Positions 15,258-24,521 are shown, counted from the stretch's first letter. The stretch is DNA of 32,763 nt from Bacillota bacterium (GCA_029552125.1 JAKPEE010000056.1:1-32763), one strand, 5' to 3'. Notes: generated by a model from the letters alone, not told the origin. Numbers and translations: made by a program.

Positions 15258-16375
15258 TTAAAAACGGCAGAGTATTTACATCAAGAAACAGCTTTGAAGA
15301 GCTGGATATAAGGTTGGAGCAGGATATCTTAGAGATCGGCTCCATTGAAGGCCCTCCCGACATTGATGCGCAGGGCTGCTACGTCATTCCCGGCCTTATT
15401 GATGTCCATACCCACGGCGCTGCCGGTTGTGACGCCGGCGACGGATCGGCGGAGGGGCTGGCGGCAATGTCCCGCTATTATGCTCAAAATGGCGTCACCA
15501 CCTTTTGTGCAGCAACCATGACTCACAAAGAGGAGAAGCTGGAAAGAGCGCTGCGCGCTATCGGCGAATTCGAGAGACCGGAAAACGGTTCGCATTGTGC
15601 CGGCGTTTACCTCGAAGGACCGTTTCTCTCTTTTGAAAAACGCGGGGCTCATGCGGCGGAATATCTGCTGGCACCTGATATCGAACTTTTCGAACGGTTA
15701 AACAGGGCTTCCGGGAACAAGGTAAAAATAGTCGCCGTGGCGCCGGAGCTTCCCCGGGCGGCCGGCTTTATAAAGCATGTTTCCCAAAGCTGCAGGGTTT
15801 CCATCGCCCATACCACGGCAGACTATGATACGGCCATGCGGGCCATAAACCTGGGGGCATCACAGGTAACCCACTTGTTTAATGGCATGAACGGCTTTTT
15901 GCACCGCGAACCGGGCCCGGCCGGCGCCGCCCTGGACGGAGGCATAGATGTTGAACTGATCTGTGACGGGTTCCACATACACCCCTCCGTTGTCCGCGGC
16001 GTATTTGCCATGTTTAAAGACCGCGTTCTGATGATCAGCGATTCGTTGAAATGGGCGGGCTTGCCTGACGGCAGCTACGAGCTGGACGGCCGCCCTGTTA
16101 CGGTAAAAGGGGGCCGGGCAGCGCTCCCGGACGGAACTCTGGCCGGATCTTGCATCAGCCTGCTCCAGGCGCTGCAAAATGTCGTTGCCTGGGGCATTCC
16201 CCTTGAGCAGGCTGTGGCCTCCGCGACCATACTCCCTGCCCGGGCCATCGGCATCGACAATAGTTTCGGTTCCATCGAGGTGGGCAAACGCGCCGATCTG
16301 CTTATTCTGGATTCCCGGCTCTCCCTTGTGAAAACCGTTATTGACGGCAGGGTTGTTGAGCCTGTTCACCTGTAA
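15251..16375 (+). CDS. nagA: N-acetylglucosamine-6-phosphate deacetylase
   Basis: 374 residues of the amidohydrolase family, the usual NagA length. It shows the metal-site and active-site residues in order: H53 and H55 in IDVHTHGAAGCD, E122 in YLEGPF, H187 in SIAHTTA, H208 in THLFNGM, and catalytic D264 in MISDSLKWAG. It removes acetate from GlcNAc-6-P (or GalNAc-6-P) in the cytoplasm to give the amino-sugar phosphate and free acetate. It overlaps the kinase gene by 7 bases, so the two are translationally coupled. No nagB deaminase is present in the window. Confidence 0.9.
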   Translation: MLIKNGRVFTSRNSFEELDIRLEQDILEIGSIEGPPDIDAQGCYVIPGLIDVHTHGAAGCDAGDGSAEGLAAMSRYYAQNGVTTFCAATMTHKEEKLERALRAIGEFERPENGSHCAGVYLEGPFLSFEKRGAHAAEYLLAPDIELFERLNRASGNKVKIVAVAPELPRAAGFIKHVSQSCRVSIAHTTADYDTAMRAINLGASQVTHLFNGMNGFLHREPGPAGAALDGGIDVELICDGFHIHPSVVRGVFAMFKDRVLMISDSLKWAGLPDGSYELDGRPVTVKGGRAALPDGTLAGSCISLLQALQNVVAWGIPLEQAVASATILPARAIGIDNSFGSIEVGKRADLLILDSRLSLVKTVIDGRVVEPVHL

Positions 16376-16432
16376 TTTGCCGAAGCGGAAAGAACATTGG
16401 GGCCGTCTCTGCTGCGGCCGGGAGGAGATAAT

Positions 16433-17473
16433 GTGAACATTTTCATTACCGGTGGGGCCGGCTATATCGGTTCTCACACCTGTGTTGAGCTGTTAAATGA
16501 GGGCTTTGATATCGTAGTCGCCGATAATCTTTCAAACAGCAGCCAGGTCTCCCTGGACCGGGTGCGCCGGATTACCGGCAGGGACTTTCCATTTTACGAG
16601 ATCGATATCTGTGACGAAGATGCACTAAGCCGGGTATTTGAAGAGCACAGCTTTGATGGGGTGATTCATTTTGCCGGTTTGAAAGCGGTGGGAGAGTCGG
16701 TCAGCCGCCCTGTAACCTATTACAGCAACAACCTCATTTCAACATTAACCCTCTGCCGGGTCATGCAGAGGTACCTGGTTCATAAAATAGTCTACTCTTC
16801 ATCTGCAACCGTATATAGCCCCGACAATCCGCTGCCCCTGCGGGAGGAGTCAAAGCTAGGCTGTACCAATCCTTACGGCTGGTCTAAGTATATGTGCGAG
16901 CAGATCCTGCGCGATGTGGCCGCCGCCGACCGGCGCTGGTCAGCGCTGCTGCTGAGATATTTTAATCCGGTGGGTGTACACCCCAGCGGTTTAATTGGTG
17001 AAGATCCGCGGGATATTCCCAACAACCTGATGCCCTTTATTACACAGGTGGCTGTGGGGAGGCGGGAGAAGCTCCATATTTTTGGCGGCGATTATGATAC
17101 ACCCGATGGGACGGGCATCAGGGACTATATCCATGTAGTGGATCTGGCCAAGGGCCATGTGGCGGCAATTAAATACCTGCAGGGCTTTACCGGAGTGGAT
17201 GCCATAAACCTGGGCACGGGCCGGGGCTTCAGCGTGCTTGAGATGGTGAGGACTTTTGAAAAAACTAACGGGGTGAATATACCATACGAAATTGTTGGGC
17301 GCAGGGCGGGGGATGTGGCCTGCTGTTATGCGGATCCCCAAAAGGCGAACCGGCTGCTGCACTGGCGGGCTGAGAAAACACTGGAGGATATGTGCCGGGA
17401 CAGCTGGCGCTGGCAGTATAACAATCCCCATGGATACGGCCGGGATGATGGCGGAAATGTAACCCTGCATTAA
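16433..17473 (+). CDS. galE: UDP-glucose 4-epimerase
   Basis: GTG 16433 is chosen because GGAGGAGAT lies just before it. The longer frame from 16397 has no such site. The product has 346 residues. It is an extended short-chain dehydrogenase fold: NAD-binding GGAGYIGSHTCVELL at the N-terminus, HFAGLKAVGESV, the active-site YSSSATVY, and the Y148-x3-K152 pair in NPYGWSKYMCEQ. GalE interconverts UDP-Gal and UDP-Glc, and often UDP-GalNAc and UDP-GlcNAc, which fits with a NahK pathway that makes hexosamine-1-phosphates. It is the last gene of the tight first block, with about 200 bases before the next start. Confidence 0.93.
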   Translation: MNIFITGGAGYIGSHTCVELLNEGFDIVVADNLSNSSQVSLDRVRRITGRDFPFYEIDICDEDALSRVFEEHSFDGVIHFAGLKAVGESVSRPVTYYSNNLISTLTLCRVMQRYLVHKIVYSSSATVYSPDNPLPLREESKLGCTNPYGWSKYMCEQILRDVAAADRRWSALLLRYFNPVGVHPSGLIGEDPRDIPNNLMPFITQVAVGRREKLHIFGGDYDTPDGTGIRDYIHVVDLAKGHVAAIKYLQGFTGVDAINLGTGRGFSVLEMVRTFEKTNGVNIPYEIVGRRAGDVACCYADPQKANRLLHWRAEKTLEDMCRDSWRWQYNNPHGYGRDDGGNVTLH

Positions 17474-17626
17474 GGTTTGCTGCAAGCATGATCTGATAAC
17501 TACTGATGCATTTTATATAAATACAATTAATAAGCATGCAAATACATAAGAAAGTCAATTTGCTATAGTGGAGTTGATAATGTATCATAAACCCGTTCTG
17601 AGTTTGTTCCCGCATGATGATGACTG

Positions 17627-17648
17627 GTTTTGCCTATCCGGGCAAAAC
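17627..17648 (+). promoter_or_regulatory. Palindrome upstream of the Gfo/Idh gene (operator or mRNA hairpin)
   Basis: GTTTTGCC (17627-17634) pairs exactly with GGCAAAAC (17641-17648) around a 6-base loop, 24 bases before the start codon at 17672. The 200-base gap upstream also has a TATAGT box at 17564-17569 without a good -35. The position suits a regulator site or a translation-control hairpin for the second block of sugar genes. Confidence 0.5.
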
Positions 17649-17671
17649 AATAATGCTTGCTGGAGGCGGTT

Positions 17672-18685
17672 ATGGATAACAAAGTACTGAGAATGGGTGT
17701 AGTCGGTTGCGGTTTCTTTGGGCAAAAGCATGCGGATATTATCAATCAGATCCCCAATGCCAGGCTGGTAGCAGTATGTGATATTCAGGAAGATGCGGCA
17801 AGAAATGCCGGTAGAATGTTTGGCGTGAACAATTATACTAGTTGCCAGGAGATGCTGGACAAAGAGCAAATTGATGCTGTTTCAATTTGCGTCTCCGAGG
17901 ACTTTCACCTTGAGCCTGCCCTGTGCGCCGCCAAAAACGGGAAGCATATTTTGCTGGAGAAGCCCATAGCCAGGAATGCTGTCGAGGCGGAGCAGATTAA
18001 GCAGGCTGCCCTGGAGAACAATGTTCGCCTCATGGTAGCGCACGTTTGTGAATTTGACGGACGCTACCGCTATACGGCTGACGCTATTGAAAGGGGAGAG
18101 CTCGGGGAAATCATCTCCATCTATTTAAAGCGATCGAGCACGCAGTCCACCGCGGCAAGGTTAAAGGGCAAGGTCAGCATGTTCCATTACATGGGCGTGC
18201 ACGATTTTGAAGCCATGCTGCTCTTTGCCAGGCCGGCTCTTCCGGTGAAAGCTTATTCCCAGTGGGTGGCCAAGAAGAATGCTTCTTTCAACGCCCAGGA
18301 TACCTCCTTTAGCGTGATTACTTTTGACAACGGCATTGTCGGCTGCATCCAGCTCTGCTGGGCGCTTCCCGATAACGAAGCGCTTGCTTTTGTCGCCTGC
18401 GCCGAAGTGGTGGGCACAAAGGGCGTCAGTTATATTGATGTAAAAAACCAGGGACTCGAGATTTTCAGTGAAACCGGGCTCAGGTATCCCGATTTAACCT
18501 ATTGGCCGGAGTACTTCGGGCATACCGCCGGGAAAGTGCGGGAAGAAATTCAGCACTTTGTTGATGCTACATTATCCGGCCAGCCGTACCTTGTGGATAC
18601 CGATCTCGCCATTGAAGCGGTCCGCACGATAGACGCCTGCTTTAAGTCTCTTGAGACGGGCCAGCCCGTGACCATTGAACGATAA
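17672..18685 (+). CDS. Gfo/Idh/MocA family NAD(P)-dependent oxidoreductase
   Basis: ATG 17672 has GGAGGCGG 7 bases upstream. 337 residues, typical family size. Rossmann fold first: VVGCGFFGQKHADII is the GxGxxG site, then LVAVCDIQEDAA. The nicotinamide-side LLEKPIARN has the Lys-Pro dyad conserved in the family. The C-terminal alpha/beta part (from about residue 120) carries the substrate site, with HYMGVHDFEAM and DFEAM-like residues. The enzymes oxidise or reduce a sugar or inositol carbon. It leads the second block with a UroD-fold protein and a CUT2 transporter, so the substrate is likely the imported sugar. Confidence 0.87.
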   Translation: MDNKVLRMGVVGCGFFGQKHADIINQIPNARLVAVCDIQEDAARNAGRMFGVNNYTSCQEMLDKEQIDAVSICVSEDFHLEPALCAAKNGKHILLEKPIARNAVEAEQIKQAALENNVRLMVAHVCEFDGRYRYTADAIERGELGEIISIYLKRSSTQSTAARLKGKVSMFHYMGVHDFEAMLLFARPALPVKAYSQWVAKKNASFNAQDTSFSVITFDNGIVGCIQLCWALPDNEALAFVACAEVVGTKGVSYIDVKNQGLEIFSETGLRYPDLTYWPEYFGHTAGKVREEIQHFVDATLSGQPYLVDTDLAIEAVRTIDACFKSLETGQPVTIER

Positions 18686-18715
18686 TATTGCTGCTGCATT
18701 GGAGAGGATAAAAAG

Positions 18716-20044
18716 GTGAAAAGTGAACGCATGGGAAATGGTTTGGGAGACAGCCTGGGTCTTTCGTTGAAGTATTTTGCGCAAAAGATAACGACCGAAA
18801 TTGTTCTGAAGCAGGGAGCTGCGATACCGGATTCGGACAAAGCCGTCCTGCGCGAAGCGGCCAAGAAAGTGGCGGAGTTGGCCGCCCGCCCGGAAGAAGA
18901 AGAAAAAAAGCGTCTCTGGTATAAGCTTAACAGCCTGCAGGCCGAGCGGCCGATGGTGGTTTGCGACCCTGAAAACGGCTGGTATGAGATCATCACCCCG
19001 GATAAGTTAAAATGCAAAAGCGATCTGGGGAGGGTGATCGAATTTTATTTAAGGAAGACGATTTTCTGGGGCGAGGAAATGAAAGATGACACGGTGATTA
19101 TGCCAATCTTTCGCGCCCATCACATCTTTGAAGAATCAAGCCGCGGATTTGATAAAGTGGATATCGGGACCGGCACCACCGGTTCCTACACCTGGAAGCC
19201 GGCGCTTACCAATATGGAGGATATAGATAAGCTCCAGCCTCAGCACTATATCATCTACGAAAAAGAGACAGATGAATTCTATAACATGCTCAAGGATGTA
19301 TTTGACGGCATCCTGGAAGTAAGGCTTGACACCATGTGGTGGAACTCCTGCGGGATGACTGCGGATCTGATCTTCCTCATCGGCATGGAGACGATGTTTT
19401 ACAAGTTAATTGAGGAACCCGATGTAATTCACAAGTTGATGCGCTTTTTGTGTGACGAGTTCCTGGCAAAATTTGAATTCGTAGAGAGCCGGGGCTTGCT
19501 CTGCCTCAACAATAACGACATGTATGTGGGGACAGGGGGCTACGGATGGACAACTGAGCTGCCGGCTCCCGGTTTTGACGGCAAGGTGAGACTCTGTGAT
19601 ATCTGGGGCCTCTCGGAAAGTCAGGAGACAGTATCCATATCACCGCAGATGTTCGGGGAATTCATATTCCCCTATCAGAAGGAACTTCAGGATAAATTCG
19701 GGCTGAATTGCTACGGCTGCTGCGAGCCGGTGGACTTGAGATGGGATTATATCAAGCAAATACGCAATTTGAGGCGCATATCGGTGTCTCCATGGTCTAA
19801 TGAGGAGCTGATGGCTGAGCTACTGGGAGATGATTACATCTATTCCAGGAAGCCGCCTTCAACATGGCTGGCGTGTGAAAATGCTGATGAGGAGATGATG
19901 GAAGCAGCGATTAGGAAAACAGTTAGCCTGGCTGGACGCAACCTGGAATTGATCATGAAAGACAACCATACTATTGGGAACAACCCCAACAATTGCATCC
20001 GCTACGTGCAAGTGTGCAGGCGTGTCATAAACGACATGTGCTAA
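18716..20044 (+). CDS. Uroporphyrinogen decarboxylase (UroD)-fold family protein, probably a methyltransferase-like enzyme
   Basis: The GTG start follows GGAGAGG by about 9 bases, giving 442 residues. The C-terminal 300 residues read as a UroD-type TIM barrel: DVFDGILEVRLDTMWWN, CNNND-like LLCLNNNDMYVG, SPQMFGEFIFPYQKEL and the metal-site-like CYGCCEPVD (C332, C335, C336). True heme-pathway UroD is about 350 residues and has no such cysteine box. This resembles the corrinoid or cobalamin-independent methyltransferase branch often seen in anaerobes. No corrinoid-binding protein is nearby. It lies between an oxidoreductase and a sugar transporter, so it could act on a methylated sugar. That role is inferred. 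Confidence 0.75.
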   Translation: MKSERMGNGLGDSLGLSLKYFAQKITTEIVLKQGAAIPDSDKAVLREAAKKVAELAARPEEEEKKRLWYKLNSLQAERPMVVCDPENGWYEIITPDKLKCKSDLGRVIEFYLRKTIFWGEEMKDDTVIMPIFRAHHIFEESSRGFDKVDIGTGTTGSYTWKPALTNMEDIDKLQPQHYIIYEKETDEFYNMLKDVFDGILEVRLDTMWWNSCGMTADLIFLIGMETMFYKLIEEPDVIHKLMRFLCDEFLAKFEFVESRGLLCLNNNDMYVGTGGYGWTTELPAPGFDGKVRLCDIWGLSESQETVSISPQMFGEFIFPYQKELQDKFGLNCYGCCEPVDLRWDYIKQIRNLRRISVSPWSNEELMAELLGDDYIYSRKPPSTWLACENADEEMMEAAIRKTVSLAGRNLELIMKDNHTIGNNPNNCIRYVQVCRRVINDMC

Positions 20045-20060
20045 TCGGGGGTTTTTCGGC

Positions 20061-20108
20061 AATTGCTTGGGCTAGGCCAGTCTCAATGCCCGTTTGAGAC
20101 GAGCAATT
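20061..20108 (+). promoter_or_regulatory. Nested hairpin upstream of the binding-protein gene
   Basis: AATTGCT (20061-20067) pairs with AGCAATT (20102-20108), and inside it GTCTCAA (20080-20086) pairs with TTGAGAC (20094-20100). No T run follows. It lies 44 bases before the solute-binding protein start, so it may protect or process the message rather than end it. Confidence 0.5.
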
Positions 20109-20151
20109 AAGTATCAGCATCAATCAACTTACAGTAAGGGAGGAAGAAAAG

Positions 20152-21234
20152 ATGAAGAAGAGGGGCTTGTTGTTGTTTCTGGCAGTAGTAATGATTTCTC
20201 TTGCTCTTGTGGGATGTTCGGGAGGAGAAGAGCCAGGCGATGAAACCGGTGGCAATGATGAAACCGGTGACAAGATTGTGGTTGGCATGTCGATGATTGA
20301 CTACACCAACCCCGGATTTATCGGCATCAAAACCGGGGCGGACAAGGCAGCCGAGGATTACGATATTGAGCTCATCTGGAAAGGGTGCGAAGGCAACCTT
20401 GACAAGCAGATCGACGTAATCCGCGGTTTCATCCAGCAGGGTGTAGACATAATCATGGTAGACTCGGTGGACGTCAACGGCCTGGTCTCGGTTGTCAACG
20501 AGGCTACCGATGCCGGAGTAAAGGTTCTGGCCATCGGCTCTCCCATACCGGGCAAGGACAACTACAATGCCATCTATCCCGACTATGTTGATGCGAAGTT
20601 TGCCGCAAGAGTGATCGGCCACATCTATGAGGGACAGGAAGGCACTATCGGTCTTATTGTCGGTTCCCCGGGTAACCTGGTATCCGACAACCGCCAGAGA
20701 GGCTTTGAGGACGGCCTGGCCGAATTCGAAAACCTTAAGCTGGTCACAGGCCTGGGCAACTGGGATCCCAACCAGGCGATGACTGCTGCCGAGGATATCA
20801 TTCGCTCCAATGATGATTTGCTGCATATTCATGTTATTCAAGACGGCATGAGCTACGGTGTGCTCCGCGCTGTTCAGAACTCCGGCAAGAATATTCCCAT
20901 GTCTTCCAACGATGGGGATCCGGAAGCCCTGGACAACTTTGAAGCAGGGTATTACATCCTTGAAAACTTAAACGGGGCGGAGCGTATCGGCTACTGGTTC
21001 GTTGCCCTGTGCCACTTTATCGCCAACGACTATCCGATGGATAAAACACAGGTCAACGTGCTTTACAAGGTTATGAGTGATGAGTTAAAAGAAATGGTTA
21101 TCGAAAAGGGCCTGGACGAAGTTGATGGTGTGAAGATGCAGATTGTCAGCCTGGAAGAAGCCCGTGAACTCGGCAGCAACTACCAGGAAGAATTTGGCCC
21201 TGAAAAATTTGAGCCAACCAATAGTGGACAATAA
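20152..21234 (+). CDS. Sugar ABC transporter solute-binding lipoprotein, RbsB/CUT2 type
   Basis: 360 residues, ATG after GGGAGGAAG. N-terminal lipoprotein signal with lipobox LVGC and lipidated C22, then a Gly/Asp/Glu-rich linker typical of Gram-positive lipoproteins. The periplasmic-binding-protein type 1 fold (Peripla_BP_4) has KIVVGMSMIDYTNPGFIGI, then GVDIIMVDSVDVNGLV, then GTIGLIVGSPGN. It binds a sugar outside and delivers it to the two permease proteins encoded after the DUF5107 gene. It is the only binding protein in the locus. A strong hairpin after it should make it more abundant than the permeases. Ligand unknown. Confidence 0.9.
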   Translation: MKKRGLLLFLAVVMISLALVGCSGGEEPGDETGGNDETGDKIVVGMSMIDYTNPGFIGIKTGADKAAEDYDIELIWKGCEGNLDKQIDVIRGFIQQGVDIIMVDSVDVNGLVSVVNEATDAGVKVLAIGSPIPGKDNYNAIYPDYVDAKFAARVIGHIYEGQEGTIGLIVGSPGNLVSDNRQRGFEDGLAEFENLKLVTGLGNWDPNQAMTAAEDIIRSNDDLLHIHVIQDGMSYGVLRAVQNSGKNIPMSSNDGDPEALDNFEAGYYILENLNGAERIGYWFVALCHFIANDYPMDKTQVNVLYKVMSDELKEMVIEKGLDEVDGVKMQIVSLEEARELGSNYQEEFGPEKFEPTNSGQ

Positions 21235-21244
21235 TGCATTCCAA

Positions 21245-21292
21245 TTCGTCGCGGGGGCGTGCTTTGCATGCCCCCGCGACGAAAAATTTTTT
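21245..21292 (+). terminator. Strong hairpin with T run after the binding-protein gene, possibly a leaky terminator
   Basis: TTCGTCGCGGGGGC (21245-21258) pairs with GCCCCCGCGACGAA (21270-21283), 14 bp perfect, with GC-rich core and extra pairs in the loop. AAAA and six T (21287-21292) follow. The genes downstream belong to the same transporter, so partial termination that raises binding-protein over permease levels is the likely effect. Confidence 0.8.
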
Positions 21293-21366
21293 GTAGAGCG
21301 GCCTAGTTTAATATTTTTCATCCCATCTTAATTTGAAGAAAAATCATGGAAACAGGAGTTTTTAAG

Positions 21367-23421
21367 ATGAAAACATATCTTTCAACTCTGCAAATATTGG
21401 GAACGCGCGTAAAGGGCAGCAACCCCTTGCCAATATTTCGCGATCCGGTGAAAGACAAGCCATCAAAGAGTGACGGCACCCTCTCGGAAGAAGAAATGTA
21501 TAAGCTTGGCGATGAAACAGGCTACCGGGTCCTCCCTTACCGTCTTTTCGACAAGTACGATCGCAACAAAAAGCCGATCCAACTCAAAACTGTGGTCCTG
21601 GAGAACGACATTATTCGCGTTCAATTTCTTCCCGAGCAGGGCGGCAGGCTTTATTCCATGTTTAATAAAAAAACAGGGAAAGAGGTCTTTTTAAAGAATC
21701 CCGTTTACCAGCCCTGCAACTTGGGGATTCTGGATGCATGGTTTTCCGGTGGAGTTGAATGGAATGTTTCACAGTACGGGCATACTTTTACCTCCAATAC
21801 TCCTGTTTATTTCGCCAAAGTTCAAGTTGGAAATTATGAGTTCTTGCGCATGTATGACTATGAGCGCTGCAAGAAGCTCTTTTACCATATAGACTTTCAT
21901 CTTCCCGATGGCAGCGAAGTGCTTTATGCTTATATCCGCCTGATAAACGATGAGGATGTTGAAAAATCGACTTACTGGTGGACAAATGCCGCCCTGCCTG
22001 AAAACAGGAATGTGCGGGTTTTTTCCTGTACCGATGAAGTTATGTTTTTACGGCCTGAAAGCATCGGCAACAACATTGATCCGGTTCGCATCTTCGGGCA
22101 TGCCAGGTTGCCGGTTCTGCCGACTTTGCCTGATTTTGATTCGACCTATCCCCAGAATTCCAACTACTCCAATGAATTTTTCTTTCAGAACCCACCCGAT
22201 CACCCGTCTCCGTGGAGCGCTGCCGCCTACAATGACGGCACCCTCTACTTTGACCGGTCCACGCAGCCATTGCGATTTCGCAAGATGTTCTGCTGGGGCA
22301 GCCACCGCGGCGGGCGCCGCTGGTGTGAATATTTAAGCGTTCCCGGTGATGAAAGCCATTATATTGAGCTGCAGGCAGGGTTGGCTCCTACGCAGTTAAA
22401 CGGCATCAATATACCGGCCAATACGGCATGGAGCTTTACCCAGGCTTTCGGCATGACTTCCTTTAAAGATTTGACGGCGCCTTACGATGAAAATTGGAAC
22501 AGGGCCAAGGATTATGTAGCTGCACAAGTAGAGAAGGCGCTGCCGGCAGAAGTTATTTTGGAAAAACACCTCGAGTTTGAGAAGATGGCCGGGCTGGAAA
22601 TTGCCGAGATATTTTCCATGGGTTCCGGTTGGGGCGCCCTGGAGAAGATGCGCAGAAGCTGGTGCAAGGAGAAGGAAATACCCCGGGAGCTGGAGTTTCC
22701 TCCTTCATCCATCGGAGTCGAGCAGTATCCCTGGCTGGCACTGCTGCAAACGGGCGTCCTTCCCGAGATGGATCCCCTGGATACGCCTCCTTCCTGGATG
22801 GTAGACGATCAATGGCGCGAACTCCTGGAAAAAAGCTTAAGCCGTCCCGGTGGCGACAATGCCACCGCCAGGCTGCACCTGGGAATAATGCTCTATGAAA
22901 GTTTCCAGTTTGCAGAAGGGGTTGACCAGTGGAAGAAATCTCTGCAGCTGAATGAAAGTCCGTGGGCCTGGAGGAACCTCTCTGTTGCCATGGTCCGGAA
23001 CAACGATTATGACAAAGCCATAGAGTATATGGAAAAAGCGCTTAAGCTCGAAGACAATAAAATCGATAGAGCATTTGTGGAGGAGTACTTTGATCTGCTT
23101 ATCAAGACAGAAAGATTCGAGCAGTTGTGGTCGTTCTATCAGGGACTGCCGGAGGATCGGAAAAATGCCGATCGCATCTTGATCCAGGCGGGTTATGCCG
23201 CGGTGGAGCTGGATAAAACAGATTTTGTTGAATCACTGACCTCCAGGGAATTTGCCTGCATCAGGGAAGGGGATAACCTGCTTGTGGATATGTGGTTCAA
23301 GTACGCCACCATTCAAGAGGCGAAAAAACGGGGCGTGCCTTATTCGGAGGAACTTTACAAAGAGGTAAGAGCTTCAAAACTGCCTCCTCCCAACTTTGAT
23401 TTCAGGATGGTTGACAATTAG
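21367..23421 (+). CDS. DUF5107-type protein with TPR-like C-terminus
   Basis: ATG 21367 is used because CAGGAG lies 8 bases upstream of it. The ATG at 21346 has no such site. 684 residues, no signal peptide or membrane segment. The N-terminal half (about 50-370) is beta-rich with FLPEQGGRLYSMFNKKTGKE, GGVEWNVSQYGHT, then WGSHRGGRRWCEYL. It resembles the galactose-mutarotase-like fold of DUF5107 proteins. The C-terminal part (about 500-640) has helix pairs of TPR type (LHLGIMLYESFQFAEGVDQW, NDYDKAIEYMEKALKL). Known DUF5107/TPR proteins tend to be longer, so this may be a shorter form. The gene lies inside the transporter operon, suggesting a carbohydrate role. The reaction is unknown. Confidence 0.65.
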   Translation: MKTYLSTLQILGTRVKGSNPLPIFRDPVKDKPSKSDGTLSEEEMYKLGDETGYRVLPYRLFDKYDRNKKPIQLKTVVLENDIIRVQFLPEQGGRLYSMFNKKTGKEVFLKNPVYQPCNLGILDAWFSGGVEWNVSQYGHTFTSNTPVYFAKVQVGNYEFLRMYDYERCKKLFYHIDFHLPDGSEVLYAYIRLINDEDVEKSTYWWTNAALPENRNVRVFSCTDEVMFLRPESIGNNIDPVRIFGHARLPVLPTLPDFDSTYPQNSNYSNEFFFQNPPDHPSPWSAAAYNDGTLYFDRSTQPLRFRKMFCWGSHRGGRRWCEYLSVPGDESHYIELQAGLAPTQLNGINIPANTAWSFTQAFGMTSFKDLTAPYDENWNRAKDYVAAQVEKALPAEVILEKHLEFEKMAGLEIAEIFSMGSGWGALEKMRRSWCKEKEIPRELEFPPSSIGVEQYPWLALLQTGVLPEMDPLDTPPSWMVDDQWRELLEKSLSRPGGDNATARLHLGIMLYESFQFAEGVDQWKKSLQLNESPWAWRNLSVAMVRNNDYDKAIEYMEKALKLEDNKIDRAFVEEYFDLLIKTERFEQLWSFYQGLPEDRKNADRILIQAGYAAVELDKTDFVESLTSREFACIREGDNLLVDMWFKYATIQEAKKRGVPYSEELYKEVRASKLPPPNFDFRMVDN

Positions 23422-23495
23422 ACAAATCAAGAAAAATGCTTGTCACTCCAAAATGGTTATGATAAGGTATAATCCAAACCGGAGGAGCAAGAGTT

Positions 23496-24479
23496 TTGAC
23501 AAAGGATATAATAACAGAAAATTTTATAATTAAAGCCATTAAAAAGGTGCCCACCCAAAGATGGGTCGCGGTGGGTATACTTTTTGTGCTGGTGCTGGTA
23601 ATCAGCATCGCCAATCCGCTTTTTTTAAGATGGAACAACATCATCGGCATAACCCAGCAGGTTGCCGCCATGGGCATAATCGCACTGGGCGCCATGGTCG
23701 TCATCATTACCGGCGGTATAGACCTGAGCAGCGGCAACGGTCTGGCCATGGCGGGAGTTTTGGCCGGGGTGCTCTATTTACGCACAGGTGAGAACATCGC
23801 CGTACTGATCCTGGGCGCGATTGTCGGCGGCCTGGTTCTCGGTATTATCAACGGTTTTCTGATCACAAAAAGCAACCTCAAGCCCTTTGTGGCCACTCTT
23901 GCCACCATGGCCCTGGCCCAGGGCATGACCCTGCTCATTTCAGAAGGACAACTGGCTTTTCTTACTCATCCTGTTACTTACATGATCGGTGGAGGGAACA
24001 TTTTGGGTTTTCTCTCCATACCGTTTGCCATATTTTTAGTCATGTGTCTGATAACTTCGATAATTCTTAACCGGACCAAATTTGGCACTTATATTTATGC
24101 CATGGGCGGAAACGAAGAAGCGGCCCACTATGTTGGGATAAACATTACCAAGTATAAATGGCTGACGTACATTTATGCCGGCTTTACAACCGGAGTAGCA
24201 GCTTTAATTGCCATCTGCCGGGTAGGCCAGATTGCGCCAAACCTTCAAGGCAGTTTTTTGCTTGACGGTATTGCCGCCGCCATCATCGGGGGGACAAGCC
24301 CTGCCGGCGGGAAAGGAACCGTTTTAGGAACGTTACTGGGAGTTTTGATTCTTGGTGTTATTTCAAACGCCCTTACCTTTATGAATGTATCTTCGACAGC
24401 GCAAACAGCGGTTAAGGGGGCCATCATATTGCTGGCCATCTTGATTGATGCTCTATTTAATTTAAGGAAAAGTGGGTAG
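23496..24479 (+). CDS. Sugar ABC transporter permease, RbsC type
   Basis: 327 residues, TTG start behind GGAGGA. Eight or more hydrophobic helices, with the family's conserved stretches: VVIITGGIDLSSGNGLAMAG, IINGFLITKSNLKPFVATLA and GGTSPAGGKGTVLGTLLG. This is the usual CUT2/RbsC order. It spans the membrane and should pair with the permease half of the fused protein encoded just downstream. That makes the channel a heterodimer rather than the usual homodimer of one RbsC. Confidence 0.9.
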   Translation: MTKDIITENFIIKAIKKVPTQRWVAVGILFVLVLVISIANPLFLRWNNIIGITQQVAAMGIIALGAMVVIITGGIDLSSGNGLAMAGVLAGVLYLRTGENIAVLILGAIVGGLVLGIINGFLITKSNLKPFVATLATMALAQGMTLLISEGQLAFLTHPVTYMIGGGNILGFLSIPFAIFLVMCLITSIILNRTKFGTYIYAMGGNEEAAHYVGINITKYKWLTYIYAGFTTGVAALIAICRVGQIAPNLQGSFLLDGIAAAIIGGTSPAGGKGTVLGTLLGVLILGVISNALTFMNVSSTAQTAVKGAIILLAILIDALFNLRKSG

Positions 24480-24521
24480 CTTTATCTCTTCATACATTTT
24501 ATTTCAGCAGAGGTTAGGTAA

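Noticed and set aside
20107-20841. 244-codon minus-strand frame opposite the binding-protein gene
   Set aside because: Shadow of a well-supported lipoprotein gene.
23411-23473. Internal promoter before the first permease gene (TTGACA at 23411, TATAAT at 23468)
   Set aside because: The boxes are not paired with acceptable spacing (51 bases apart) and no partner for either was found.
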